Part shown: positions 38,990 to 48,824 of the stretch, one piece after another
Layout of the letters: each line of letters begins with the position of its first letter
How positions within the stretch are numbered: the first letter of the stretch is position 1
From: Symbiodinium natans
Taxonomy: Eukaryota > Sar > Dinophyceae > Suessiales > Symbiodiniaceae
Length of the DNA: 64,000 nt
Direction of reading: 5' to 3'
Assembly: GCA_905221605.1 (NCBI GenBank)
Contig: CAJNDS010002818.1
Location: 72,001-136,000, forward strand
Made by a program: the position numbers and the translations under genes
The notes under the pieces: generated by a model
Database searches by the model: none
What the model saw: the letters and a program-made list of their open reading frames with translations, nothing else
Told to the model about the DNA's origin: nothing

Positions 38990-39490
38990 TTTAGGGTTTG
39001 GGGTTTGGGGGTCAGGAGCATAGGGTCATAATTAGGGTTTAGGATTTGGGGTATGGGGTTTAGGGATTGGGGTGTTGGGTTTGGGGTTTATGGTCATTCT
39101 TTTAGGGCTAGTGGGCTGTGGTTTAGACCGACCCGGTGCTCGAGGGCCCTCAGAAAGATTTTCTCAAAAAAAGGTACATACTTAAAATTCTAGGGTTTAG
39201 GGTTTAGGGTCTAGGGTCTAGGGTTTAGGGTTTAGGGTTGAGGGTTGAGGGTTTAGGGTTTAGGGGTTTAATACGACACTTGGCCCAATTTCTAAGGCGC
39301 AAATGCAGCCCAAATGCAGGAACCAGAAGCACAGCCACATCACCACAAGGGCCTGTGCAGGGAAAACACCCTGACCCTAAACCCTAGACCCTAGACCCTA
39401 GACCCTACACCCTAGACCCTAGACCCAGAACCCTAAACCCTAAACCCTAAACCCTAACCCTAAACCCGAAACCCTAAACCCTAACCTCCC
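38990..39490. repeat. TTTGGGG variants, TTTAGGG and CCCTAGA/CCCTAAA arrays
   Basis: Degenerate TTTGGGG at 38980-39090; TTTAGGG at 39184-39268; CCCTAGA at 39371-39426, then CCCTAAA to 39490. The island 39270-39370 is open on both strands; its minus frame has a strongly hydrophobic ~20-residue stretch. Confidence 0.75.
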
Positions 39491-39532
39491 TAAACCCTCG
39501 CCCTAAAGCTTCTCTACCTATGCATATGCACA

Positions 39533-39600
39533 CCTTAACGAAACATGTTGGTTTTGGACGTGCTGTACCCCTGTACATTCAAGCCTTAACGAAACATGTG
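39533..39600 (+). repeat. 51-bp tandem word
   Basis: CCTTAACGAAACATGT occurs at 39533 and 39584 within a 230-bp island with overlapping open frames on both strands; no gene is supported. Confidence 0.7.
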
Positions 39601-39736
39601 GGTGTTCGGGCTTTCTTGATCCCTCCCAAAAACCCGGAATTTCCTGGGACCCTGTGGGACCTCCCCCTGAAACGGACTCCTGGACCCCTTGCACCCCCCT
39701 CAAGAACGCCACCCAACCTGGTGCCGGTTTCTTGGA

Positions 39737-39835
39737 CTAGGGTTTAGGGTTTAGGGTTTAGGGTTTAGGGCTTAGGGTTACTAGGGTTTAGGGTTGCTAG
39801 GGTTTAGGGTTGCTAGGGTTTAGGGTTTAGGGTTG
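39737..39835 (+). repeat. TTTAGGG with GCTAGGG interruptions
   Basis: TTTAGGGTTGCTAGGG occurs three times as a composite unit. Confidence 0.9.
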
Positions 39836-40047
39836 ACTTCATTATGGAAGGAAGCCCCTTAACTCCTGACGGGGGAAGTTTTTGGAAGCACGTGTGTTGA
39901 TAGTGCCGTGCCGAGTCAGGTAAGACAAATGGATATGTACTTCACATGAAAAGGGATTCTGGGAGGATGTGGTGATGCCAAACACATAGCTATCTATTTT
40001 AAAGAGTAACGCTCTATCCAGGGGGCCAAAAAGGGGTACGAGAGATT

Positions 40048-40310
40048 GCACGGGGGGTACAGTATGCAGGTACGAGTGGTACGGTTCAGGGGTACGGGTA
40101 CGGTAAACCGTACCACGTACCCGTAATTACCAAATTTAGCGTTGCAATTCCACGATTTAGCCTGACATTGTCACGCTAAATCGCGGAAACGTCACGAACA
40201 AATTTGGTACGGGTACGTGGCACGGTGTTTGGGGTACGCGAAACGTACCCGTACCGCTAACCCGTACCCTTGAACCGTACCACCCGTACCCCTTGCCCTT
40301 CGTACTGTGC
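40048..40310. mobile_element. GTAC-rich long foldback
   Basis: Arms of ~120 bp (GCACGGGGGGTAC...GTACCCG and the inverse ending CGTACTGTGC) pair around a centre near 40175, where GATTTAGC and GCTAAATC face each other. It is dominated by GGTACGGGTACG words and has no coding capacity. Confidence 0.88.
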
Positions 40311-40412
40311 AGGCGTACCCGCCTCTACCCCAAACCCTAAACCCTAAACCTAAACCCTCAACCCTAAACCCTCACCCTAAACCCTACTTGCAAAATGGAA
40401 TCCGTACCTCAC

Positions 40413-40775
40413 GTATTGTCTGCGTTAGAAACCCACCTTTTCATTACTCTTGAAATTAGCCAAACATGGTGATGCAAAAGTGCCTTGCGAGTCGCTGATT
40501 CAGGCCAATCGAAAAACCCTAAAACCCTAAAACCCTAAACCCTAAAACCCTAAAACCCTAAAACCCTAAAACCTTAAAACCCTAAAACCCTAAAACCCAA
40601 AAACCCAAAAACCCAAAAACCCAAAAACCCAAAAACCCTAAAACCCTAAAACCCAAAAACCCAAAAACCCAAAAAACCCAAAAACCCAAAAACCCTAAAA
40701 CCCTAAACCCTAAACCTCTCAACCTTACCAGAGTTGGTTCTGAATTCTGCAAGCGTCAGGTTTTGTCAGGGTACT
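40413..40775 (-). CDS. Candidate two-exon segment around an octamer-repeat intron
   Basis: Not recognised. Exon 40775-40739 ends TCTG|GTAAGG, a good donor. Exon 40518-40413 starts after TTTTAG and ends AATAC|GTGAGG. Phases match (1 then 2). The 220-nt intron is TTTTAGGG/TTTTTGGG octamers on the coding strand. Exon 2 contains HHHVWLISRVMKRW. No start or stop was found. Confidence 0.3.
40515..40715 (-). repeat. CCCTAAAA / CCCAAAAA octamer array
   Basis: About 25 units. CCCTAAAA is the complement of TTTTAGGG, the Chlamydomonas-type telomere; CCCAAAAA is a T-loss variant. Confidence 0.95.
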
Positions 40776-40863
40776 TCGGGTTTGGTTTGAGGGGTGTGTA
40801 GAGTTTTGGGCTCAGACACAGGGTCTTGGGACCGTAAACCCCGCAACGCCGACCCTGACCCTA

Positions 40864-41011
40864 CTTGGAGGTTCGTGGTACTTAGTAGCCAACTACAACT
40901 GTATTCATAACCACCTTATAAGCCCCTTCAAAACCCTAATGTAGTTATAATTGGGCTAGTTATATGTGCAGATACTATACGTTTGGTAAGTACCATGAAC
41001 CCTCAAGTAGA
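40864..41011. mobile_element. TIR-I foldback element
   Basis: ACTTGGAGGTTCGTGGTACT at the left and AGTACCATGAACCCTCAAGT at the right are inverted ends, with a second inner pair. Confidence 0.8.
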
Positions 41012-41041
41012 CCCTAATCGCTGAAGTCGCAGTTCTACGCC

Positions 41042-41317
41042 TCAGGCCCCCAAACGCTGAGAACTCCCAAGAGACCATAGCAACAAACTAGCCTGCTCCA
41101 CAAAGAGTGGCATCAAGTTGATCCGCCCGTTGGGATTGGCTTTTCGGTAGGCACCGAGCCTGAACAGCTTTGTGCTTTGGGGCTTTGGGGATTGTTTTTG
41201 GGGACCCCCCACAAATTTACACCATGTTGGCTTCGGTTTAGCCCTCTTTTGGTAAAGAGAAGGGTTGAACCCTCCACACCCCCAACCAAATGCGCAAACG
41301 CGTTGCACGTTGAGCAA
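41042..41317 (-). CDS. Exon-like open frame, hypothetical
   Basis: Not recognised. A 91-codon minus frame, non-telomeric throughout, with a Leu-rich end (SLLLWSLGSSQRLGA) before the stop at 41042. Plus-strand frames overlap. The position between a TIR-I and a TIR-D element shows no clear splice sites. Confidence 0.25.
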   Translation of the reverse strand: MLNVQRVCAFGWGCGGFNPSLYQKRAKPKPTWCKFVGGPQKQSPKPQSTKLFRLGAYRKANPNGRINLMPLFVEQASLLLWSLGSSQRLGA

Positions 41318-41330
41318 ACATGCTTGTCTC

Positions 41331-41452
41331 CCCTACTTTGGAGTAGACCAAGGAAAAATCTAGTATATATATATATAAGTAGCTACAACGGGAAGCCAGA
41401 ACAAAAGCAGCGTTACAGTATAGTACTCCAAAGTATAGTACGCCAAAACCCA
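41331..41452. mobile_element. TIR-D element with TA expansion
   Basis: CTACTTTGGAGTAGACC at the left and TTACAGTATAGTACTCCAAA at the right; contains a (TA)7 tract and a duplicated right end. Confidence 0.72.
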
Positions 41453-41566
41453 GTCTGCGCTGCTAGCCCTACCGTTCCACGTGCTTGTCCAACACTTGCT
41501 TGCTTGTCAGCCTGACGCTTGATGGCTTGCTTGTCCCTCTCATGCCAGAATGTAATTATTTTACTT

Positions 41567-41925
41567 CGAACATCCCCACCTTAGGGATTTGGGTTTTTTG
41601 GTCTCTGGGGCTTGGCACTCCAGGGAGTCTCTAGGGTTGGGCACTCCTAGTCTCTGGGTTGGGCACTCCAGGGAGTCTGTAGAGTTGGGCACTCCACAAA
41701 AGTTTGTTTCAGGAAGTGTCTGGGGTTGGGCGCACTTCAGGGAGTCTCTGAGGTTGGGCACTCCAGGGAGTCTCTGAGGTTGGAGTCTCTAGGGTTGGGT
41801 ATTCTAGGGAGTCTGTAAATTAGGGGGTCTCTGGGGTTGGGCACTCCAGGCTGGGCTCTCTAGGGAGTCTCTGGGTTGGGCACTCCAGGGAGGTCCAAGG
41901 AGCAGACCGGGCGAGGAGAAGAGCC
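41567..41925 (+). repeat. Minisatellite block, copy 2 (expanded)
   Basis: TTCGAACATCCCCACCTT, then about ten imperfect ~26-30-bp units (GTCTCTGGGGTTGGGCACTCC), ending GACCGGGCGAGGAGAAGAG. Open frames inside are repeat translations. Confidence 0.88.
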
Positions 41926-41929
41926 CGCA

Positions 41930-42020
41930 AACCCTAAACCCTCAACCCGACACCCTGAACCCTGGACCCGGACCCTGGACCCTAAACCCTGACCCTGGAC
42001 CCTAAACCCTAAACCTAAAC
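41930..42020 (-). repeat. CCCTGGA/CCCTAAA array
   Basis: Mixture like the one at 23.4-23.6 kb. Confidence 0.85.
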
Positions 42021-42192
42021 CCGAAGCACTCAGGGCGGGGCGGAGGGGCGGGGGGAAAGGCTTCAGGGTTTTGGACTCCGGTCACAGAGCCCCACGACCT
42101 CCAAACTCGGAGGGCCGCAAGCCCCAAACCCCATACTCCAACTAGAGTGTGGTGGTTTAGGGCTTAGGGTTTAGGGCTTAGCGGCTAGGGGT

Positions 42193-42345
42193 TAGGGTTT
42201 AGGGTTTATAGGGTTTATAGGGTTTATAGGGTTTATAGGGTTTATAGGGTTTATAGGGTTTATAGGGTTTATAGGGTTCATAGGGTTTATAGGGTTTATA
42301 GGGTTTTTAGGGTTTTTTAGGGTTTATAGGGTTTATAGGGTTTAG
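42193..42345 (+). repeat. (GGGTTTATA) nonamer array
   Basis: About fifteen nonamers, a homogenised telomere variant. Confidence 0.95.
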
Positions 42346-42487
42346 GGTTCGAAGCCCGAACCCTGAAGCTCGGAAGCCTTTCGCCCAAACCCGAAAGACC
42401 ATTCGCGCCCAGGCGCTCGAAGACACACCAAAGGCTCGACAGGTAGGGCGCACTCCACAGCACCCGCAGCTCCTCTGTTCGATCACA

Positions 42488-42775
42488 TTTAGGGTTTAGG
42501 GTTTAGGGTTTAGGGTTAGGGTTTAGGTAGGATTAGGGGGCCCTTGGGGATTCTTTTCGCTAGATGGTTTGGGGTTTCGGTTTCGGGGTGAGGGGTTTAG
42601 GGGTTCGGGCTAGCGGAGGGCTAGAGTGCAGGATCACGCTCCAGAACCTCAGGAATCAAGAAGAGGAGCTTAGCATGAAAGGAAACAGGTTGACCGTGCC
42701 GTAGGGTTTAGGGTTTAGGGTTTAGGGTTTGGGGTTTAGGGTTTAGGGTTTAGGGCTTAGGGTTTAGGGCTTTTA
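42488..42775 (+). repeat. Two TTTAGGG arrays
   Basis: 42488-42530 and 42702-42775 bracket a GC-rich island without a recognised gene. Confidence 0.85.
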
Positions 42776-42804
42776 GAAGCCCCGGCTGTCGATGAACCTA
42801 ACCC

Positions 42805-42919
42805 TGCTTTGGAGTCGACCCTGAAAATAAAGTATATACTTTTGGGTATACGTAGCTAATTTTTGGAACCCGGAACCAAATAAAGTTCTAAAGTATAGCA
42901 CTGTACTCCAAAACCCAGC
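42805..42919. mobile_element. TIR-D foldback element
   Basis: CTGCTTTGGAGTCGACCCTG at the left and GTACTCCAAAACCCAG at the right. Confidence 0.75.
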
Positions 42920-43043
42920 TAATTGGTTTAGGGTTCAGGGATATCATTCAAAGAAACGTTCTCTTGAACTGCTACGGGTCTCCTTCGCAGGCGGACGCCT
43001 TCTTGACTGCTTTAGGGCTTCGGGTTTTAGTTTAGGGTTTATC

Positions 43044-43300
43044 TGGGGGGGGGGGGGGGGTTCTTCCCGACCCTCAGCCCTAATTAACCAAAAAATGAAA
43101 AAACAATCGAATAGCTTAAGCCGTGGAGATAAACCAAACATAGCTCACAACCAACCAAAAAACAACACCCTCAACACAGCGCAGGGAAGACCTGTTCATT
43201 ATTACAGGAAACGCTTATATCCTCTGGTTTCCTACCCTAAGCCCGAAGCCCGAAGCCCTAAGCCCTAAGCCCTAAGCCCTAAACCCTAAACCCTAAACCA
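43044..43300. other. G run, unique island, CCCTAAG array
   Basis: A run of about 16-17 G near 43045-43061; 43070-43235 is AT-richer and unique; CCCGAAG/CCCTAAG/CCCTAAA at 43240-43300. Confidence 0.6.
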
Positions 43301-43393
43301 CCACCCTCTAGGTGTCGGAGCTGCATGCATGGTGTCCCCCTGGAACCAATGTACCCAGGGCTACTGCGCCTACAGCCTTCAAGTGACAGGTTG

Positions 43394-43600
43394 GGTTTAG
43401 GGTTTAGGGTTTAGGGTTTAGGGTTTAGGGTTTAGGGTTTAGGGTTTAGGGTTTAGGGTTTAGGGTTTAGGGTTTAGGGTTTAGGGTTTAGGGTTTAGGG
43501 TTTAGGGTTACGGGTTACGGGTTTAGGGTTTAGGGTTTAGGGTTTAGGGTTTAGGGTTTAGGGGTTGGGGTTTGGGGTTTGGGGTTTGGGGTTCAGGGTT
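43394..43600 (+). repeat. Long TTTAGGG array with TTTGGGG end
   Basis: About 29 units; two TTACGGG variants, then four TTTGGGG. Confidence 0.95.
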
Positions 43601-43601
43601 T

Positions 43602-43695
43602 GCCTGGGACTCTCTCTACCTACAGTTTTTTCGAGTTATACCTACTCATCAAGGGGTAGTGACTACTAAAGTGTAGGTAAATTGAGCCCCAGGTA
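43602..43695. mobile_element. TIR-A element directly after a telomeric array
   Basis: GCCTGGGACTCTCTCTACC at the left and GTAGGTAAATTGAGCCCCAG at the right. Confidence 0.75.
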
Positions 43696-43915
43696 GGCCC
43701 TTCACACGGTGAGTAAGTTGGAGATCTAATCTAGGTACTCCAAAAAATCACTGGTGCTCCTGCGCGCTGACATACGCGGACCATTCGGGAACCCTAGAGT
43801 TTCCCAAACCCTAAACCCTTTTGGCGCCTGCAACTACCCGGTCCTGAGTACTCGTTCTGTGGATACGTGTATCTACTGACACTAGCTTGCCTACATGTAT
43901 GCTCTGGGAGACTCG

Positions 43916-44188
43916 CCCTAAACCCTAAACCCTAAACCCTAAACCCTAAACCCTAAACCCTAAACCCTAAACCCTAAACCCTAAACCCTAAACCCTAAGC
44001 CTCTCTCCAAAACCCGCCTCGGTAACGGCGAGGAAGCCTCCAATGTGGTAGATCCCACGCTCTTTGAGCTCATTGTTCGTCCTTACGTCAGCGTTGGGAC
44101 GCCAACCCTCCCTGGGTGCGGGGTTTAGGGTTTAGGGTTTAGGGTTTAGGGTTTAGGGTTTCGGGTTTCGGGTTTAGGGTTTAGGGTG
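43916..44188. repeat. CCCTAAA...TTTAGGG inverted pair
   Basis: Twelve units at 43916-43999, a 120-bp island, then TTTAGGG/TTTCGGG at 44121-44188. Confidence 0.92.
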
Positions 44189-44340
44189 GAGGGCTGACCT
44201 CTGGGGCATCGGGATGTGCGGGATGGGACCCTCTGAACCCTGAAGCAAGTCCTGTTGCTGGCCCAAATGCCGACTACAGGATCGGTGCCCTAAATTAGGG
44301 TTTAGGACTTAGGGTTTAGGGTTTAAGGTTTGTAAACCCT

Positions 44341-44434
44341 ACCTGGGACTCTATTTCCATACAGTTTAGTCGTAGCTACCCCTTAGTTCGTAGGAAAAAC
44401 GCAATAAAGTTGCAGGTGAAGAGAGTCCCAGGTA
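44341..44434. mobile_element. TIR-A element between telomeric arrays
   Basis: ACCTGGGACTCTATTTCC at the left and GAGAGTCCCAGGTA at the right; TTTAGGG variants before and CCCTAGA/CCCTAAA directly after. Confidence 0.78.
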
Positions 44435-44518
44435 AACCCTAGACCCTACACCCTAGACCCTAACCCTTATAAACCCTAAACCCTAAACCCTAAACCCTAA
44501 ACCCTAAACCCTAAACCC
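44435..44518 (-). repeat. CCCTAGA/CCCTAAA array
   Basis: About twelve units. Confidence 0.9.
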
Positions 44519-44620
44519 ACCTTAGAAACCGAGAGGCTTTATGGGTTTCGGGTTTAGGGTGTTTCGGGCCTGCCCTTCCAGCCCCGGAGACCAAGCCCAT
44601 CCGACCCTAAGCCCAAACCT

Positions 44621-44744
44621 ACCAATTGCTTAAGACCCCCCCCCAAAAAAAAAAAAAAATAAATAAAATTCTTCCTCATAAGGGCCAAATAGGGATTGCC
44701 CATCTTTCATTCAAGTCTTGGGGGGGTTCTTAAGCAAACAGTTG
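44621..44744. mobile_element. TIR-F foldback element
   Basis: ACCAATTGCTTAAGACCCCC at the left and GGGGTTCTTAAGCAAACAGT at the right; interior TTCCTCATAAGG. Confidence 0.78.
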
Positions 44745-45177
44745 AAAAACAAAAACCAACACAAAAAAAACACTCAGACACAAAAGCCAGCACCGAGGCG
44801 CTGGTTGATGCACACGCCATCGAGGAAGGCATGCTGGGTGGCACGACTATGACAACACCACGGCCTGGGACCATGCTAGGCTTTGCTCTGCGGGTTGAGG
44901 GTTTAGGGGGTAGGGATATGAAGTGTAGGGTTTATATTTCTCTTGTACCCCCAAAAGGACGCCCCAACATATACACTCACCAATAACGGTAATGGAAACC
45001 CCGCGTCATATAAAAAAGGGATTCAGGGGTTACAGGGTTTAGGGTGGGTGGTGGGGGGGGACATTCGAAACATGCCAAGCTTGGGGTTGCGGGTGTGTAG
45101 AGCGTTGACGTAAGCCTGAGGATTTCGATTCCGGTGCGAAGTGCAAGGTTTATTGCTTAGGGTTTTTTCACGGTCTT
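44745..45177. other. Unique island
   Basis: A 96-codon plus frame runs from inside the TIR-F element to 44986, so it is suspect as a native gene. The rest is unrecognised. Confidence 0.35.
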
Positions 45178-45347
45178 CGGGTAGTTGGGCCAACATGGTC
45201 CCTCAGTATGGGCCCTTAAAAGGGGACCCCTTTCACCCTAAACCCTAAACCCCTTATATACCCTATACAACCCAAGGGCCCATACATCAGAACCCTCTAA
45301 AGAGGGTTAGGGGCCACATCACGGGCCCATGAAACTACCCCCACAGC
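45178..45347. mobile_element. TIR-C element with CCCTAAA insert
   Basis: GGTAGTTGGGCC at the left and TGAAACTACCCC at the right. ACCCTAAACCCTAAACCCC near 45235-45253 interrupts the sequence relative to the 19.4 kb copy. Confidence 0.65.
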
Positions 45348-45420
45348 TTCTTGAGCTAACAAATCCGAATGTGCTCGGGGGTCTCCAAGCGCCACAAGTT
45401 GCTATATAGGGTCCTGCACT

Positions 45421-45525
45421 AGACCCAGGAGTACCCTAGGAATCAACAGGGTGCTCTTTTTCGGCTTAAGCGGGCTGGTCAGGCCTTAAAAATTCGGGAA
45501 TAAGGGCCTACTCTAGGTGCGAGTT
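45421..45525. mobile_element. TIR-B foldback element
   Basis: AGACCCAGGAGTACCCTAGG at the left and GCCTACTCTAGGTGC at the right. Confidence 0.75.
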
Positions 45526-45814
45526 CAGGGAAGGGGGGGTATGCAACCGAAAATACCCCCCAATACTCTACTCCCTAAACTTCCCTAGGCTACCAGCCCA
45601 ATGCACCCCCCCTCCCGTAAGCACCTTACAGGTTGGCAGAATTCAGTCCCCCCCAAAAAAAACCATAATCTTAAAGCCATACACCCTACCCCCTCCCCCC
45701 CAAAGCCTGAACCCCGTGTCCTAAACCCAGCCCGACCAGCTAAACGATGCTCGCCTTTAGCGCTTATAGACTCTAAACCCAAAGCAACCAACCCTAAAAC
45801 CACCAACGCCTCAC

Positions 45815-45902
45815 CCCTAACCCCTAACCCCTAACCCCTAACCCCTAAACCCTAAACCCTAAACCCTAAACCCTAAACCCTAAACCCTAAACCCTAAGCC
45901 CT
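45815..45902 (-). repeat. CCCCTAA then CCCTAAA array
   Basis: Four to five CCCCTAA heptamers followed by seven CCCTAAA. Confidence 0.93.
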
Positions 45903-46006
45903 GCCCAGGGGCAGATGAGGTGACAGAAGAGCGCCCAGTATCGTGCCCAATGAGCTGATGGTCAGCAGCCAAAAGCCATAAGGGCACCTGTGTTGTATTT
46001 CGGATC

Positions 46007-46669
46007 GTTTAGGGTTTAGGGTTTAGGGTTTAGGGTTTAGGGTTTAGGGTTTAGGGTTTAGGGTTTAGGGTGTAGGGTGTAGGGTTTAGGGTTGAAACTC
46101 TTATTGAAATATTGAAGTTCAACAAGGGTGGAACCAAGAACTAGGGACTCGGCTGTTGCACTTGGCGGGTTTTTGCGGGGTTTTAGGGGCTTCTGTAGGG
46201 TTTAGGCACCAACCTTTTGTTGGGATTCTTAGTTGGTCAGCAAGTGCCAGTACAGAGCCAGCGACCACATCTGCTGTGAGGCAAGAACCGAGTCTCTGCG
46301 GTCACCATGAATCCTGAAACCTTGACCCCTTAGCGTGCATTTAAACCCTAAAGGGTTGCCAAACCCTAAACCCTAAACCCTAAACCCTAAACCCTGAACC
46401 CTAAACCCTAAACCCTAAACCCTAAACCCTAAACCCTAAACCCTAAACCCTAAACCCTAAACCCTGAACCGAACCAGGGTTTACTCCAATCAAGTGGCAC
46501 GAGGTCTTCGCCAAAACTCCTGGGCAGCGCGCAGGGTTTAGCATTCTAGGGTTCTTAAGGGAGGGGGTGCTTTCCAGGGAGGCATGTAGGTTTAGGGTTT
46601 AGGGTTTAGGGTTTAGGGTTTAGGGTTTAGGGTTTAGGGTTTAGGGTTTAGGGTTTAGGGTTTAGGGTT
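46007..46669. repeat. Alternating long arrays
   Basis: TTTAGGG at 46007-46095, CCCTAAA at 46360-46467, TTTAGGG at 46590-46669. The islands 46096-46359 and 46468-46589 have no recognised gene. Confidence 0.9.
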
Positions 46670-46805
46670 CCCTTAGCTTCCCTAAGGTTCCCTAGGTGCC
46701 GACCTCCCCCCCCATGAAGCCCCTCAGGAACCCTATAAACGCAGGTGCGGCTTCCGAAACTCCGAGTTCCCCTCAGACCCTCTTTAGGCTTTGGGCTTCA
46801 GGGTT

Positions 46806-47203
46806 CAACCCTAAACCCTAAACCCTAAACCCGAAACCCCAAACCCTAAACCCTAAACCCGAAGGGTGGGGGTGGGAGGGGGGGGGGGGGAGGGGCATCG
46901 AACTAGGTATGTCTGGAGTGGAAGGCCCTGGGCTCCAGAAACCCTGGACACCCGCAAAGCAAACTCTAGCAACCCTAGAAACCCTAAACCCTAAACCCTA
47001 AACCCTAAACCCCAGTTAAAGCCCGAGATGCGCCCTCGTTAAACCCGAACTAGACCCCAAAACCCTGGAAACCCTGAACCCGAAACGCCCCGAAACCTGA
47101 ACCCTAAACCAGAAAACCCTAAACCCTAAACCCTGAACCCTGAACCCTAAACCCTAAACCCTAAACCCTAAACCCTAAACCCTAAACCCTAAACCCTAAA
47201 CCG
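46806..47203 (-). repeat. Three CCCTAAA arrays and a G run
   Basis: 46806-46865, 46980-47015 and 47100-47203, all the same sense; a G12 run lies near 46880. Confidence 0.88.
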
Positions 47204-47328
47204 CCCCAAAACCTGAAACTTTAGAGGCCAGCTGGCGTGGTAGAGTGCTGAAAGGGCATAGGCAAGACTTCGAAGTAGCAGAGGGCTGCCGCACCCGAAG
47301 CCGACAGCGCCCAAGACCTCACAAAGGG

Positions 47329-47610
47329 CTTAGGGTTTAGGGTTTAGGGTTTAGGGTTTAGGGTTTACAATGAACGGAATTCGGGTATAGGGTTTAGGGA
47401 TTGAGGGTGTGGGGGGGGGGGGGGGGGGGGGGGGGAAACCAGTAACTGCTTTGCCCTTTGAGGATGCTGGCTACACTGAACCCCGTTTCAGAATCTCAAA
47501 GGTTCCATGCCTGAACCCTCCTAAACACTAAACCCTAAACCCTGAACCCTAAACCCTAAACCCCTAAACCCTAAACCCTAAACCCTGAACCCTAAACCCT
47601 GAAACTCCTA
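47329..47610. repeat. TTTAGGG, G25 run, CCCTAAA
   Basis: TTTAGGG at 47329-47368; G25 at 47411-47435; CCCTAAA/CCCTGAA at 47520-47610. Confidence 0.9.
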
Positions 47611-47730
47611 AGCCCGAACCCCTACACCCTGAACCCGCTCTTCCAAAAAGACGCCAGCACCTCCCTCGTTCTTTTATGTGAAGTAAGGCTTCTACTCCTG
47701 GTGTCCACAGAAGGACACCCTATATACCCT

Positions 47731-47843
47731 ACTAGTCTGGAGTAGAACCTGGAAAAATGTATATACTGTTTAGGGATAAGTGGCTAATATAGGAACCCTG
47801 AACCAAAAAAAGTATTAAAGTGTAGTACTCCAAAATCCAGTAT
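47731..47843. mobile_element. TIR-D foldback element
   Basis: CTAGTCTGGAGTAGAACCTGG at the left and GTAGTACTCCAAAATCCAG at the right. Confidence 0.75.
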
Positions 47844-47959
47844 ATACACTCGCCAACATCGCTTAGGAACCGCCTATACCACAGACACCCCACAAAAAAC
47901 AAGAGGGAAACCCCTGCTTCATGTGGGAAAGGCTCCACCTTCTCTACCTCTCCGGGCTG

Positions 47960-48550
47960 AGTTAGGGTTTAGGGTTTAGGGTTTGGGGTTTAGGGTTTAG
48001 GTATATAAACCCTAGGCCCTAAACCCTGAGACTCAAAGTTCGAGGGCATACACCACAAATTCTCCACCAGTCGAGGAAGTGCAAAGCAACACAGAAATTC
48101 CAAACGCTATGTTCAACCCAAAGCCCAAGCAATATATGGCTCACACTCCAAAGTTCTGGGACCTAGACTACTCTTCTAGCCCGAAAACAAGCCCTAAACT
48201 AACCTGGCACTTGGTTGCTAGGGTTCAGGGCTTGGGTAGCTCAAATCAAGCTGCGATCTGGGCTTTATCTGGAAAGGGGCTTCCCGGTGGAGCCACCGGA
48301 AGCATTCATGTCTCGGCACCCTTATAGCTTCACCCCTAAACCCTAAACCCGAAACCCGAAACCCTAAACCCTAACCCCTAAGCCCTAAACCCTGCAACCA
48401 AGGAGCAGAAGCACGAAAGGCCAGCAGGAGGCCAGTAAGAGTGATAAAAACTTCCTGGCGGAGTTCGTTAGTCAGCCTAAACCCGCTTCGGGTTTCGGGT
48501 TTGGGGTTTAGGGTTTCGGGTTTGGGGTTTAGTGTTTGGGGCTTAGGGCT
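47960..48550. repeat. Short arrays around an 82-codon open island
   Basis: TTTAGGG at 47960-48005; CCCTAAA/CCCGAAA at 48340-48390; TTTGGGG/TTTCGGG at 48490-48550. 48079-48327 is open on plus but not recognisable. Confidence 0.7.
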
Positions 48551-48724
48551 CTCCACACCTTAAACCCAATGCTACCGGTCGGGGGGAGCTACGCGCCAGT
48601 CCTTTGTAGGAACCCCCGTATATCCTCTGCCGACATCCCCCCCCCCCCCGCCCGAACTTAAGGGGCCCCAGTTCCGGCTTTCCCCTGTCTGTGTAAGAAC
48701 CACTATGAGGCAACCACGAAAACT

Positions 48725-48824
48725 CTAGACCCAGGTGTAACCCAGTACACAAAAGGGTGCCCTTGTTGGTTTAAAGGGGGGGTTATAAGGGAAGCTAAAC
48801 CCCAAAAAATGGGGAATAAGGGCC
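48725..48824. mobile_element. TIR-B element truncated by CCCTAAA array
   Basis: The left end AGACCCAGGTGTAACCC is intact. The right end stops at GAATAAGGGCC, where CCCTAAA units begin instead of TACTCTGGGTC. Confidence 0.75.

Noticed and set aside
39270-39370. Membrane-segment exon on minus strand
   Set aside because: The opposite strand is equally open and splice sites are ambiguous; noted only within the array entry.
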